From positions 798,501 through 862,500 of the forward strand of contig JABMCL010000715.1 in the NCBI GenBank assembly GCA_018857735.1: a DNA stretch of 64,000 nucleotides, in the 5' to 3' direction. Made by a program: the position numbers and the translations under genes. Under the pieces are notes generated by a model. It saw nothing but the letters and a program-made list of their open reading frames with translations, had not been told where the DNA came from and made no database searches. Shown piece after piece: positions 20,916-33,600 of the stretch. How positions within the stretch are numbered: position 1 is the stretch's first letter; every line of letters starts with the position of its first letter. Source of the DNA: Alviniconcha marisindica. Taxonomy: Eukaryota; Mollusca; Gastropoda; Provannidae.

Positions 20916-21482
20916 GGGCCCATATGCATGATGAGCAAATCAAGTTAAAGGAGGATAGCCCCTAATCCTAATTGGAAGTCCACAAGTTGGGCTTTCCTTC
21001 ATTCCACATGAAACGGCCACAGAAATAGTGAGTGGCTTGTGATCATTTTTAGATTGGGAAAGACCCTCATTTCACAAACGGTGCAAACTCAAATGGACTG
21101 CACACTGTATGACAACAGTTCACACCCCACCCAATTTTTCAGGCAGATGTAAGTGACCTAGAGGCCCCTGCCTATTCAAGATATTCTCGTCTCCTCTGTT
21201 GATTATGGTGTGTAGTCCAAACTTTCTTGAATTTGTGGTCTTCAGTGTTACGCAAAATGGCATCAGTCTGTACAGGTGTCATTTGGCGGCTCTGATGCTG
21301 CCACAACTACCTTTAAAAAAAAAAAGGCTACTTAATGTCCAAAAATTCAGGTCTATAACCTGAATATGAGTAGGCAACCCCGATAGCCCTATTTGCACTT
21401 CATGCATGCCTATTTTGTGTCATCAGTTTAGATGTGATAAATGCAATTAGGGGGGCTATTTGCTCATCATGCATATGGGCCC
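20916..21482. mobile_element. 567-bp MITE-like element with perfect 25-bp TIRs
   Basis: The left end (20916-20940) begins GGGCCCATATGCATGATGAG. The right end (21458-21482) is its exact reverse complement over 25 bp. Inner similarity continues imperfectly (AGCCCC..TAATT). There is no open frame of note, so it is a non-autonomous DNA transposon. A poly-C run lies just outside at 20868-20887. No clear target-site duplication was seen, so the superfamily is unassigned. Confidence 0.88.
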
Positions 21483-22790
21483 TGACCAAATAAATGTCAC
21501 AACTCTGTCTTTTCTTGCCCCTTTTTGACCTGAACCAACCAACATCAATTCTTGTAGATGTTTGCATATCTGACTGATTTTTGACTCCTGTTGAAGCCCA
21601 GGCTGCCCGTGTAGGGTGGGTGATTTTTGACTCCTGTTGAAGCCCAGGCTGCCCGTGTAGGGTGGGTCATTCTCACTCTAAACACTGGGGCCAACAATAA
21701 TACAGATTACTTTTGTGGTCACATAACCTGTAAGAACAGATTTCCAGTTACAGTTTGTTGTCAGTAGCAAGGAGCATGACAATTTAGAGTCGGCTATATT
21801 GTAGATCAAAACATTACTGTCAAGAAGTGCACATGGGTATTTTATGGTGATGGAACAAACCAATAAATGTCAAATCTGGTTCTGATGCAGTCTTGATTTT
21901 TAGATTGGACAAGTGAGTGAGAATGTGAAACAACCATGCTGTTGTCTCATGCCAAGTCATTAAAAATTTAATTTCTGTGAATTTCAAAGCAAGCCATGCT
22001 CAGACAACTTGCATTCACATGCATATATATAATATACACATGCCAGTCGGAGAATTCAAAAACTTAATTTTTCAGATTGCTTCCGTGCTGAAACAAGGTC
22101 AAGGTCAGCAAACCCTGATAGTCCAACCTGAAAAGCAGTGTTGGACAAATCAAGAAACATATAAATTATCTCCCTAAATGCAAGGGATATGAAGAGGGTA
22201 AAGTCCACTAATCCACATGCACACCCTCTCATACAAAAAACAAAACACCTGCCCCTCCCTGTTTAGTCAGTCATCAATGATGCATGTCTATGCTTTATTT
22301 GTCTGTCCCCAAACAAAAGAGGACTAAATTTGAGCTTGTGTTTGAAGCTGTCGGGGACAGACAATTTAGCCACATCATCATTTCTTGATAATGAAATCCA
22401 TGAAAAGAAATAAGGAATTCAACCAAACATCAACAGGAAAACAATAAAGAACCGCCCCCCCCCCCCCCCCCCTTAAAATATACAATATGAGCCATCCATA
22501 CAGGTTTTGTGTTATACAGGAAGACAGTCCACATGTCAGCCTAAAGGATGTCATAAAGCCGTCTGCTACAGAAAATGATGAACAAATTGAAGGGAACATT
22601 CATAACAAATTGCATTAAAAAATTTGAAGTTCTCTACAATCTTGGACCAAAACATGGTATGAATGTGTAACACTGAATACAGACATTATTATCATGCACT
22701 GTTTCAAATATTTCACAAGGCACATAAGAAAATTACAACACTGAGACAGAAAGTGTATCAACTGTTTAAGCTGCAGTCCAGCACACAAGT
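21483..22790. other. Intergenic; one short tandem duplication
   Basis: 21570-21668 contains two copies of a 47-bp unit (GATTTTTGACTCCTGTTGAA...). Poly-C at 22457-22473. Otherwise no feature was recognised. Confidence 0.5.
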
Positions 22791-22794
22791 GACC

Positions 22795-23795
22795 TTGTGG
22801 AGAAACACACTCCATCAAATGACAGGTAAATCACTCCATCAACCGACAGATCAGGTAAAACACATTTCATCAACTGACAGATCAGGTGAAACACACTCCT
22901 TCAACTGACAGGTGAAACACACTCCATCAACTGAACAGGTAAATCACCCCATCAACTGACAGATCAGGTGAAACACACTCCATCAACTAACAGGTAAATC
23001 ACCCCATCAACTGACAGATCAGGTGAAACACACTCCATCAACTAACAGGTAAATCATCCCATCAACTGACAGATCAGGTGAAACACACTCCATCAACTAA
23101 TGGGTAAATCACCCCATCAACTGACAGATCAGGTGAAACACACTCCATCAACTAACAGGTAAATCACCCCATCAACTGACAGATCAGGTGAAACACACTC
23201 CTTCAACTGACAGGTATATCACCCCATCAACTGACAGATCAGGTAAATCACTCCATCAACTGACAGATCAGGTGAAACACACTCCATCAACTGACAGGTA
23301 TATCACACCATCAACAGACAGATCAGGTGAAACATACTCCATCAACTGACAGATCAGGTGAAACACACTCCATCAAATGACAGGTGAAACACACTCCATC
23401 AACTGACAGGTGAAACACACTCCATCAACTGACAGGTAATCACCCCATCAACTGACAGATCAGGTGAAATACACTCCATAAACTGACAGGTATATCACCC
23501 CATCAACTGACAGATCAAGTGAAACACTCCATCAACTGACAGGTTTATCATTCCATCAATTGACAGATCAGGTGAAACACACTCCATCAACTAACAGGTA
23601 AATCACTCCATCAACTGACAGATCAGGTGAAACATACTCCATCAATTGAGAGATGAAACACACTCCATCAGATGACAGATAAGACACACTCTCCATCAAT
23701 TGACAGATCAGGTGAAACACACTCTTTCAACTGACAGGTGAAACAGGCATCATCAACTAACGGATAAAACACACTCCATCAACTAACAGGTGAAA
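22795..23795. repeat. Composite minisatellite, CATCAACTGACAGRTSAGGT family
   Basis: Alternating units CATCAACTGACAGATCAGGT, GAAACACACTC and CATCAACTAACAGGTAAATC, ACCC. The higher-order period is about 54 bp over roughly 1 kb. Confidence 0.95.
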
Positions 23796-24139
23796 AGTCA
23801 TCAAAAAGACCATAGGTTTTATCAAAAGTTCTTAAACCTGGCATAATAAATACCTAGACAAATGAGCACGTGTTGACTGCAGTCAATTCATTGTTTCCAA
23901 ACCCAAAACAGCACCATCATGTACATAGTCTAGTTACAAAGCACACAACGCATTCAAGATCCTGCTAGCATTAGTAATAACCTCCAATGCTATGTTTTCT
24001 TCTGTATCTGATATTTGATTTGAGAGAGTGGCCTGTGCAACTTCCCAAAACATCAGTGGGGAGTAAAGTCAGGACTAGGCAGTTTCCACCTTTCTTTGGT
24101 CAAGCTGTATTCCTATATTCAGGACATTAACACTAATCT

Positions 24140-24650
24140 CCATCAAGTGGCAGGTAAAACACTCCATCAACTAACAGGTGAAACACGCTCCAGCAGCTAA
24201 CAGGTGAAACACATTCCATCAAGTGACGGGTAAAACACACTCCATCAACTGACAGGTGGAACACACTCCAGCAGCTAACAGGTGAAACACATTCCATCAA
24301 GTGACAGGTGAAACATACTCCATCAAGTGACAGGTGAAACACACTCCATCAACTGACAGGTGGAACACACTCCATCAGGTAACAGGTGAAACATCCTCCA
24401 TCAAGTGACAGGTGAAACACACTCCATCAAGTGACAGGTGAAACAGACTCCATCAAGTGACAGATGAAACACTCCAAGTGACAGATGAAACACTCCGTCA
24501 ACTGACAGGTAAAATATACCCCCCAGACAGATGAAACACACTCCATCCACTGACAGATGAAACACTCCCATCAACTGACAAGCAAAACACTCCATCAACA
24601 AACAGGTGAACTCGGGGGGAAAACACACTCCATCAGTATGTAACCTGGCT
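24140..24650. repeat. Second block of the same minisatellite family (26-bp unit)
   Basis: Units of TCCATCAAGTGACAGGTGAA plus ACACAC, separated from the first block by about 340 bp of unrelated sequence. Spurious - strand frames arise (FHLSLDGVCFTC repeated). Confidence 0.93.
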
Positions 24651-24689
24651 TTTTATGTCCTGTCAGCCAGGATGGCTAATCGGGGCAAA

Positions 24690-25190
24690 GACTCCACCAC
24701 CTGACAGGCCAGTCAGTGTTCAAGAACGGCACGGTGCAACACTCCACCAGCTGATGGTGCATGTCCCAGTCGGTGTTCAAGACGGCACGGTGCAACACTC
24801 CACCAGCTGATGGTGCATGTCCCAGTCAGTGTTCACGACGGGGCACTGTGCTGGAGGAGGATTTGAAATGAGAAGAGCAAATTAACGTTCAGGCAACTGC
24901 ATTCAGAGTATGTGTTCTGTTACCTCACTTGCCCTACAACACAAGACCTGTAAGACAGGTACTAGGTCAGTCAAAATGAGGTGCTTTCAGTTTCACTGCT
25001 AATGAACACAGACCTTAAGACAGGTACTAGTCAGTCAAAATGAAATGCTTTCACTGCTAATGAACACAGACCTGTATGGCAGGTACTAGGTCAGCCAAAA
25101 TGAGGTGCTTTCAGTTTCACTGCTAATGAACACAGACCTATAAGACAGGTACTAGGTCAGTCAAAATGAGGTGCTTTCACTGCTAATGCC
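24690..25190. repeat. Two short tandem blocks
   Basis: 24715-24840 holds copies of a 58-bp-type unit with GGCACGGTGCAACACTCCAC. 24945-25190 holds four copies of an about 67-bp unit with GACAGGTACTAGGTCAGTCA. Confidence 0.85.
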
Positions 25191-25199
25191 CAGTCAACT

Positions 25200-25538
25200 G
25201 TGTAGGTTGTTTAGGATAATATGGTAAGTTTGAAAGATCTGCTGTAACTCTTAAACATCCAGTAGTGTTCTCGTTCACTATTCACCAGCCTCATTGCCAG
25301 AAGGATTAGGAAACAAAGCCAGTTTCAGAGTGTTTACTCAAATTGTTACAGGGTTTTATGTTCACGTTTTCTGGTGACTTTGCAGTGTTGTAGAACAATG
25401 GTTTAGGTACATGCCAGACAAAGAAAAACAAACTGTGAAAAACTAAATTCTGAAACTTGGTAAAAACAAAAAAACAAATTTTAATGAAACTATTTGCCTG
25501 GGTTACCAAAATCAGTGTAACTCATGTCTGCAAACATT

Positions 25539-25572
<34 letters not shown>

Positions 25573-26410
25573 ACATGTAGAAAAAATTATATGAGCCAGT
25601 GACAAAAGGTTGTACAAAAAAATGGGACAATGCACTCAAAATTTCAACTCAGAAATATAACTAAGATTTCTTAATTTGAAAAGATAACTGAGACCAAACC
25701 TGTTAAGTGAACATGACATTTTCCCAGCTGCCCTATAGAAAATCAGTTGTGACAAAAAGGTCAGTTATGATGATCAGACATGAAAACAACCGAGTTTTCT
25801 GTTGTTGTTGATGATCTTTTTGTTTACAATTCTATTTCTAGCTGTATTTTGAGGAAATAAGGAAAATGAGTACTTTAATCACCAATTATTGATAATTTGA
25901 AATGTTGGCTTGTGTTCTCTGCAATGATAAAGAGAAAGGGAGTTTTTACTCTTTATTCTGTTGTAGGTATCTTTTTAGAAAACAAACAATCCAACAAAGC
26001 ACACAGCAAACACACTGAGGATGTACATGTTAGTTTATTATCAATCTAACATTTTTAGCCCACTGTATCACCAACTTTTGTCACGATCTCATATACACAC
26101 ATCAAATATTTACATTAACTCAATAGCTGTGTTTTGTTTTCACCTGTGAAAAATACACATTAGCAGTATTACATGTGTGTTTTGTGACAAGTAGTGTCAA
26201 AACATTAACCGACTTAAATTTGTCTCTTGAGCTTTGTACCCTTAGGTTACCATGCCAGGTGAAAACTATGTAGTATCACTGATGTTTTGGGTCATCATGG
26301 TCTAGCACAGTAGAGTATTTATCGTTCTTCATTTGACAAAATAGTGTCATAATCCTATGTAGCCTGGGTCAGAGAAGTCTGAGAGATTGCTAGTATTCAC
26401 TGATGGAACT
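25200..26410. other. Intergenic, AT-rich
   Basis: (GT)n microsatellite at 25541-25571. No gene recognised. Confidence 0.5.
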
Positions 26411-26416
26411 GTCACA

Positions 26417-26504
26417 TCACTCTGACTTCCAGTCCCTTTCACTCAAAATCTGATCAAGTATATAACCAAGCGCTTCAATGACGTCAGATTTGCTTGCTGC
26501 CAGC
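26417..26504 (-). CDS. Possible orphan terminal exon
   Basis: On the - strand a good acceptor (TTCCATGCAG) is followed by one base and 28 codons, LAASKSDVIEALGYILDQIL then SERDWKSE, and a TGA at 26419-26417. The composition looks coding and the stop would close the frame. The protein is not recognised and no upstream partner exon was found. It could be the last exon of a gene nested in the intergenic region, an unannotated downstream exon of TATDN2, or chance. Confidence 0.25.
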
Positions 26505-27935
26505 CTGCATGGAAGGTTTGAAAAAAGAAAGAAAACAAAAGTGAAAAACAAACAATGGCCTAAAATGCAATGAAAATAAACATTCCACAAAAAGAACAAT
26601 GTGGTTGTTCTGAAAGTGAACTAAATCTTCTCTTCAAGGTTGAAGAGCTCTGATTTCCTGTGATCTCGCATCCAGATTTAGTATCGATGTGTTGTGGTTT
26701 GGGATGGCACGTTAACAGTCCCCTCAAAAAAGCAAGTTGCTCAGTATGCTTAGCATGTCTAAGCTCACAGAATCCCTACATTATTTTGCACAAAAGCACC
26801 ACCAGTCACTGAAAGTACTTTGTTGCACTCTTCTCTTTATCCATTAAATAGTAACATAAACTTGAACTTGACAAAAACTTGCCAATGAAATACCATCTGC
26901 ACCTCTACCTTTCTGGCACCCCCAAAACCTTCAAATACTGCAAAGCGGTTTATTTTTAAAAAATCATTAAAAACACACTTAAGACCTCAATGACAAAGTG
27001 TTAAAATATCAAAAGCAAATGTTGTCAACAGGATCAGATCAAATTAACCACAAGACATAATTTCAAATTTTACCAGGTGTTTGAATGCACCTATGACCTC
27101 AAAATGTGATCAGGCTTACTGATAGTGGTATGAATGGGTAAGAGCTCTGCAAATACTACCATTGTGCAAAGTTTGGCTTTGATCACTCATATAATGTCCA
27201 AGAAAACTGGAACTTTGCAGTGGTCAACGAGCAAACAGCTGCAAAAGCAGTCTAGTACATTTTGTACAATCTTACTGAAACAATGTATGTGAAAAAATCT
27301 AAACTAAATGTGAAAGGTGCTTGCTCAATAAATAGTCATTATTTGCATGAACTACATATAGTTCATGTATTTGACATATCATACAAAGTTTTAAAAGTTT
27401 TAAACTTTACATAAAATAAAAACTTTGAACTGTCACCAACTGGTTGATTTTGCTGTGACCCTAAGATGTGGTATGAACAAGCTCAATATCTAATACCATC
27501 ATGAAAAGTCTTGACTTTTGTTACATGCAGCATCCAGAAAATTCAAAACATTGAAGTTATTGCCACAAATCAACTGATTGATTGCATTCTCATTTTATTT
27601 TCAAAAATAATGATATTATTAATCACCTGCAAGTAAGTTTTGATCAAATGTGAAGCAGCATTTTCATTCCTCAAACAGTCCTGCATTTATTGACAAACAA
27701 AATGCAAGGCACCACAGGCAATGCAGGTCTTTGCTGTTGTATTCCTGTGATGTCTTTCAAGTGATAATTAACTCCTTTTGTTTCTGAAAAATATTATGAC
27801 TCAGTTTTCTTCAGTTCATTGTGAAAACTATTGAGTCGTTATCTGATCTTGGTCTTACCAACACCTACAGCATTGGGCACAATCCAGAGCACTGGCTCTT
27901 CTCAACATTATATCTACGCCTTTTTCAACATCAGT
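26505..27935. other. Intergenic, AT-rich
   Basis: No exon, repeat or RNA gene recognised. Confidence 0.4.
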
Positions 27936-27939
27936 GTGT

Positions 27940-28310
27940 TCAAATCCTTTTAAACACTAGTTAAACACCCTTTTAAACATCAGTGTCAACATCCTAAACA
28001 TCACTGTGTCCACACCCTTCTAAACACTAGTTCAACACCCTTCTAAACGTCACTTACCATAGTCTTCTAAACATCACTGTGTCTACACCATTCTAAGCAT
28101 CACTATGACTACACTCCAGTTCAACACACTTCTAAACACCAGTGTCCCCAACATTCTAAACATCACTGTCTACACCCTTCTAAACGCTATTTCAACACCC
28201 TTCGAAACATCACTGTGTCTACACCCTTCTAAACACTAGTTCAACACCCTTCTAAACTGTGTCCATAGTCTTCTAAACCTCACTGTGTCCATAGCCTTGT
28301 AAACATCACT
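27940..28310. repeat. Degenerate tandem repeat, TTCTAAACATCACTGTGTCT core
   Basis: About 12 irregular copies of CACCCTTCTAAACATCACTG and the variant CACTAGTTCAACACCCTTCT. Confidence 0.85.
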
Positions 28311-28409
28311 GCGATTGTCATGTCCTGTCTGCTGCACATGGTCACCTCAGGACAGCCAAACTGTCATCAGCAAATTCACATTTGAAAGTCACATGCTTTC
28401 TCAAGTCAG

Positions 28410-28600
28410 TCCACAAAAACAGTCCCTACGCAAACATAAAACAAAACAGACCTGCACAAACATCAGGCACAATTTTTTGACTAGTTAGTCCGTTCAATAT
28501 TACCCCTGTAAAAAGAGTACATGAGACTAGGGCAGGCTGGTATCATCATCCATTCAACTTTTTAAAAAAAGAAGAAAAAGGAATGGACAAAAACAATCAA
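28410..28600. repeat. Dispersed repeat, copy 2 (copy 1 at 5.5-5.7 kb)
   Basis: Collinear similarity with 5505-5705: CCTACG/CCC, AAACAAAACAGACCTGCA, TTAGTCCGTTCAATATTACC, GACTAGGGCAGG and AAAAGGAATGGACAAA. No termini were defined. Confidence 0.6.
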
Positions 28601-28783
28601 AATTAAAAAAACTTATATAAATGCATAATGGAAAATACCAGTGCCATATGGCAGCAAGCTGCACATACTACCTACCAACTATCACCTCCTAGCTGTTCAA
28701 CAAGAGCCATACAGAAAAGTCCAACTCTGATGAAAAATGTTTGACAGTTTTCTGTAAAAGGTCAGGATCATTAGCAGAAAATG

Positions 28784-28926
28784 ACAAGACCGAAAGAGCA
28801 AAAGGACTAGGCAGAAAAACAAGAGAAGAGATTTAAAGGCGGAATCAGATGACAGTCCTGAGATTTCAGACATGGGAATGGCATCAGACATCCCCAGCCT
28901 CCCTTCGGGGGACTTTAGTAAGTGAT
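28784..28926 (+). other. Coding-like segment of unknown origin
   Basis: The + frame reads RKSKRTRQKNKRRDLKAESD, then DSPEISDMGMASDIPSLPSG and DFSK before a TGA. A basic run is followed by an acidic/serine run, as in nuclear protein tails. A consensus donor GTAAGT lies at 28918. No partner exon or family was identified, and the antisense frame is also open. Confidence 0.2.
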
Positions 28927-29139
28927 CTGCGATAAAGTACATTACATAAGCATGTCATTGCCTCAGCAAAATTTCTTGTATGGAATTTGGAATCCAATAT
29001 TTAAACAGTTCAGAAAAACTGACACAATGGGTCATCTCTATGGAAAAGAATCTTCACTGTGGCCTTGCCCTTCACAGTACAGCAAGCCCAGTGCTGTGCA
29101 CAACATTCTGTTTCCTGATGATGTAGCAGCAAGTCTGGC

Positions 29140-29260
29140 AGCAACAGGATTAGGAGGTCAGAAGATGCATGATGGACCAACATTCAAAGACTTGAACCCT
29201 GTCACCTCATTTTGGCGGTAGCAACCCACTCGCCACATCTCATCTCTATGCTAATCAAAT
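29140..29260 (-). mobile_element. Possible tRNA-derived SINE fragment
   Basis: On the - strand TGGCGAGTGGGTTGCTACC resembles an A box and GGGTTCAAGTC a B box, spaced as in tRNA genes. The rest of the tRNA structure is decayed. Confidence 0.35.
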
Positions 29261-30260
29261 GCCCACACACCTCAACAACAACACCACCAGTTTTTGCTCA
29301 CATCACTCTGCGTCATAATGATACACAGACCTAACAATTTGGCAGCAAAGATGATTTGAATAATTATTAGCTACACTAAGAGTGGTAACTTTTGACACAA
29401 TGCCGGTTCACAACACACACCACCATACCAAGTCTGATTGCAACAGGTTAAGCATTTAGAAAATGTGGGAAACAAAGCAATTTCCGGAGACTATAAAGCC
29501 CTCCATCTCTTCACATAGCACTCTGGCTCACAATGATGCACTATTGTACTGCGTTTGGCTGCAAGTAGTTACAGGGTTCAGAAACGATCATCCACACAAA
29601 AGCCCAACACAGGTCAAAAAGCTGAAAATGGTAAAAAAGCAAGTTTTGAAACAAACCAAGTTTACAGGAAAAAAATTAACAATTCAAAATCAAGTTCATT
29701 AACTCAAATACAAAGAACACTAATACCAAGTAGCTGCTCTTCTTCTAAGTAAAGTTCACCAGGTTCAAAAGTTTATCCCCCAACTCAAATACATGTTCCC
29801 AATAGCCTCCATCTCAAATACATATCTCCAGTCTGTTTAATGGCATAGCACAACAAATAAATCCAACCAATCAGTAATACTACCAACCCCCTGAAAAAAT
29901 GGTGGCCAATCAGGGTTGTATATACACACACACACACACAGGTACCAATCAGTGTTGTGTAACCCCCCCACACACACACACAGGTGCCAATCAGTGTTGT
30001 GTAACCCCCCCCCTCCACACACACACAGAGGTGCCAATCAGTGTTGTGCACACACACACAGGCAAGTCACACACCATCATGTTACCCAAGATATTACATC
30101 ATTTGACACACCATCACGTTACTTGCTGTCACACTGCATACCAAGTTACACATTCATCTTATTTTTACATTGCTACCTAATGACACAAAAGATCTAAATG
30201 CGATCAACAACTCAGGGGAAAATCCCTATATCCCTTTACACACTGGTTAATAACAGCACC
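29261..30260. other. TATDN2 3' flank
   Basis: Contains three or four copies of a CA-rich unit (GTGCCAATCAGTGTTGTGTA plus ACCCCCC and (CA)n) at 29920-30062. No further exon recognised. The TATDN2 3' UTR presumably lies between here and 30500. Confidence 0.6.
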
Positions 30261-30499
30261 AAGTGGTCAATGCTGGAAACAAAGCAAACCAAAAAAATCC
30301 CATTGGGAGTCCAATCACCCTGCTTGCACAGCATCAAGTACATTGCAGGATGAGCAGGTCAGATGTACATGCGGTGTCCGATGTTGTACATGTCGTGGAT
30401 GTTGCATCCAATCACCCAGTTTGCACAGCTTCCACCAGACTGCAGGAAAAGCAGGTCAGATGCAGTGCAGGTCTGTTGTGTCAGATGCAGTACATGGTG

Positions 30500-30634
30500 T
30501 CAGATGTTGTACATGTGGTGCGTATTGCGTCGGACCTGAGACAAAACCTCTTCCACATCCATGCAGCGGAGTTCAGCCACCTTGATGGCCACCATCAACG
30601 CCAGGCCAGGGTGAGACAGCGAGATCCCTTCACT
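30500..30634 (-). CDS. TATDN2: TATDN2 exon 9 (terminal)
   Basis: After GTGTTTCAG it encodes SEGISLSHPGLALMVAIKVA, ELRCMDVEEVLSQVRRNTHH and MYNI, with TGA at 30502-30500. It matches the HPGLALHTVREIA ... RENTSRLY end of TATDN2. Confidence 0.93.
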   Translation of the reverse strand, partial: SEGISLSHPGLALMVAIKVAELRCMDVEEVLSQVRRNTHHMYNI

Positions 30635-33600
30635 CTGAAACACACCAAGCCAGGGTGAGACAGCGAGATCCCTTCACCCTGAAACACACCAAGCCAGGGT
30701 GAGACAGTGAGATCCCTTCACCCTGAAACACACCAAGCCAGGGTGAGACAGCGAGATCCCTTCACCCTGAAACACACCAAGCCAGGGTGAGACAGTGAGA
30801 TCCCTTCACCCTGAAACACACCAAGCCAGGGTGAGACAGCGAGATCCCTTCACCCTGAAACACACCAAGCCAGGGTGAGACAGCGAGATCCCTTCACCCT
30901 GAAACACACCAAGCCAGGGTGAGACAGCGAGATCCCCCCCACTCTGAAACACACCAAGCCACACCATCATGTCACTCACATCAAATCCACTCCATGTTAC
31001 ACACTGTCATGTCACTCACATCAAAGTCACAAGGCAGGAAGTAGGGGGCATCCCTCTCCATGTTACCCACTGTCATGTCACTCACATCAAAGCAACAAGA
31101 TCGGAAGTAGGGGGCATCCATCTCCATGTTACTCACCATCATGTCACACACCACCATGTCACTCACATCAAAGCCACATGGCAAGAAGTAGGGGGCATCC
31201 CTCTCCATGTTACCCACTGTCATGTCACGCAGTCATGTCATGCACCACCATGTCACTCACATCAAAGCCACAAGGCAAGAAGGGGCATCCCTCTCCATGT
31301 TACCCACTGTCATGTCACGCAGTCATGTCATGCACCACCATGTCACTCACATCAAAGCCACAAGGCAAGAAGGGGCATCCCCCTCCATGTTACCCACTGT
31401 CATGTCACGCAGTCATGTCATGCACCACCATGTCACTCACATCAAAGCCACAAGGCAAGAAGGGGCATCCCCCTCCATGTTACCCACTGTCATGTCACCC
31501 CGTCATGTCATGCACCACCATGTCACTCACATCAAAGCCACAAGGCACGAAGTAGGGGGCGTCTGTCTCCATGTTACCCACTGTCATGTCACTCACATCA
31601 AAGCCACAAGGCAGGAAGTAGGGGGCGTCTGTCTCCATGTTACCCACTGTCATGTCACTCACATCAAAGCCACAAGGCAGGAAGTAGGGAGCGTCTGTCT
31701 CCAGGAGGAGTTTGTCCAGAGGCAGGAGACGTGCCACCTCGTGTGTGTCCACTGCCGACCTGTAGGTCACCAGCGGGGTCAGGCCAATAAAGAGGTTCTC
31801 AAAGCGTGATGTCCACTTGAGGGCAGAGTCATAGTTGGACGTAAAGCAGTGGCAGTGGATCTTGTAGTCCACAGGCACATGCTGTCAGACAGTTCAACAA
31901 GGCACAATCTTAGGGGTTTTCTCTCTCGGCGTCACAAAACAATAGAACCATGTAAATGTCTTAGCTGTGTTTTCTCTCACCATCTCACAGAACAATCACA
32001 CAATGCTAGGTTATAGTTGAGGTTTGTTTCTTAGAACAATTAGTAGTGTTTTCTCTGTGTGTTACCAAGTTGAGTTGGTCTGTCTCATGCCACAGAACAA
32101 ACAAACAATGCAATGTCTTAGTTGAGTTTTCCCTCTCAATGTCCCTGAACAATCAAACAATGTCTATACACATACTTACATGACTTAGTGCCAAAAGGTG
32201 CGCAAATTGGGGGTCCAATTTGTGACAGTCAATAAAATCTGTTTCAAACACTTTGTCCTGTTGTTGCTTTGTGTGTGCATTCATAACTGGTCAGTATCAC
32301 AGTGGAAACAATATGAGCTCCAAATCTGGAGCAGCTGGAGAAATATTTTTTGAAAGTGAAAAGCGCCACAAAATTCGACCTCTGAAAACGGACATGCTCA
32401 CAGTGAGTGCTTTCGATGCTTCCATTCACGTACATGACGAATCAAAACATTACCTCAGTCACCAATTTGCACAGAGGAGATATCGCTTTACACAGTGCAT
32501 ATAAAATCGATTATCACTAAGTTTTGTTTTGGAGTTAGAGGCTCCGAAATATCCCTCGGTCGAACGTTATGTGTGTTGAAATGTTTCATGACCAGCATCC
32601 GCAGACAATCTAGTGAAGAACGGACTTTCTCTTTCGTCGAAACTTCACTCCAGTCACTGAGGTACATCACTGCATCAGGCGCCAATGTTTTATTTTACTG
32701 CCAAATGTCTGGGTAGGTTTTAAAATATATTTTGCCATTCTTCATAAAATTGTTGCAATAAATAACGTTCAACAATGTATTAAACAAGCAAAAGGGAAAA
32801 AATAAAGTTTTCGCGCTTTTGCACTACTTCCAGTTAGCCATGTTACACATCTGGGTCATTTGCGTTTAGCAAAAGGCTGCATGGAAGAGACGTTCTGACA
32901 TGCGAAAGGTGTGTGGTAATATTTTTGAAGACCGTAACGTTCAACTTAATTTAAACGTTCATCAGAGATTTAGTCAAATCTTCCGGTTATACGATGATAT
33001 TTATATTGGTATATGCCAAATCTTTTAAAAGTATCAGAATGTTAGCATACAGAATGAGTTTTTGTTGCTGTCGATCTAAAGTTTGTTCAGATGCTTTCTA
33101 AAAAAAAAAATCACCAAGTTTCTTACAACATCCGCATGTTGAAATCGTAATGTGCAACAGCAGATTGGTTATAAACAGTATTTTCTGATCATACTCTTTA
33201 CATTTTTTGCTTGCATTTAACGCAGTTCGTTTTGTTTACAAACTACGTCTTCAAACAAATCATCATATGTGGTAGACAATTCAAATTTACGCAGGTTAAA
33301 GTCGTCAAGTTAGATGTTGAACATTACGATTACAACACGAGCTGTGGAAATAATAACGTTCGACATAATTATAGTGACCATGCCCGTCTGCCTTCCAGAG
33401 TTCTAAAAATGTAAGGTGCCGATCTTAATAGCATTATTCTTTGGCAGTGATTTTTTTAGTAATATTTATTACGATTTTTATTATTATTAATTCTTTCACT
33501 TTTAAGTTAACTGTTCAACTATTTTTGTCCTAGGCACCCGAGTCAACATGACCACGAAACACATGGATGACAAGTTGCGCGTGTGTTTTCCTGTGACACC

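Noticed and set aside
30600..31700. Regular repeats considered as a CRISPR array
   Set aside because: Units are head-to-tail without unique spacers, carry exon sequence and splice sites, and lie in a eukaryotic gene.
30969..31809. 273-codon + strand frame with HVTHCHVTHIKAT repeats
   Set aside because: Antisense of the TATDN2 exon 8 junction array.
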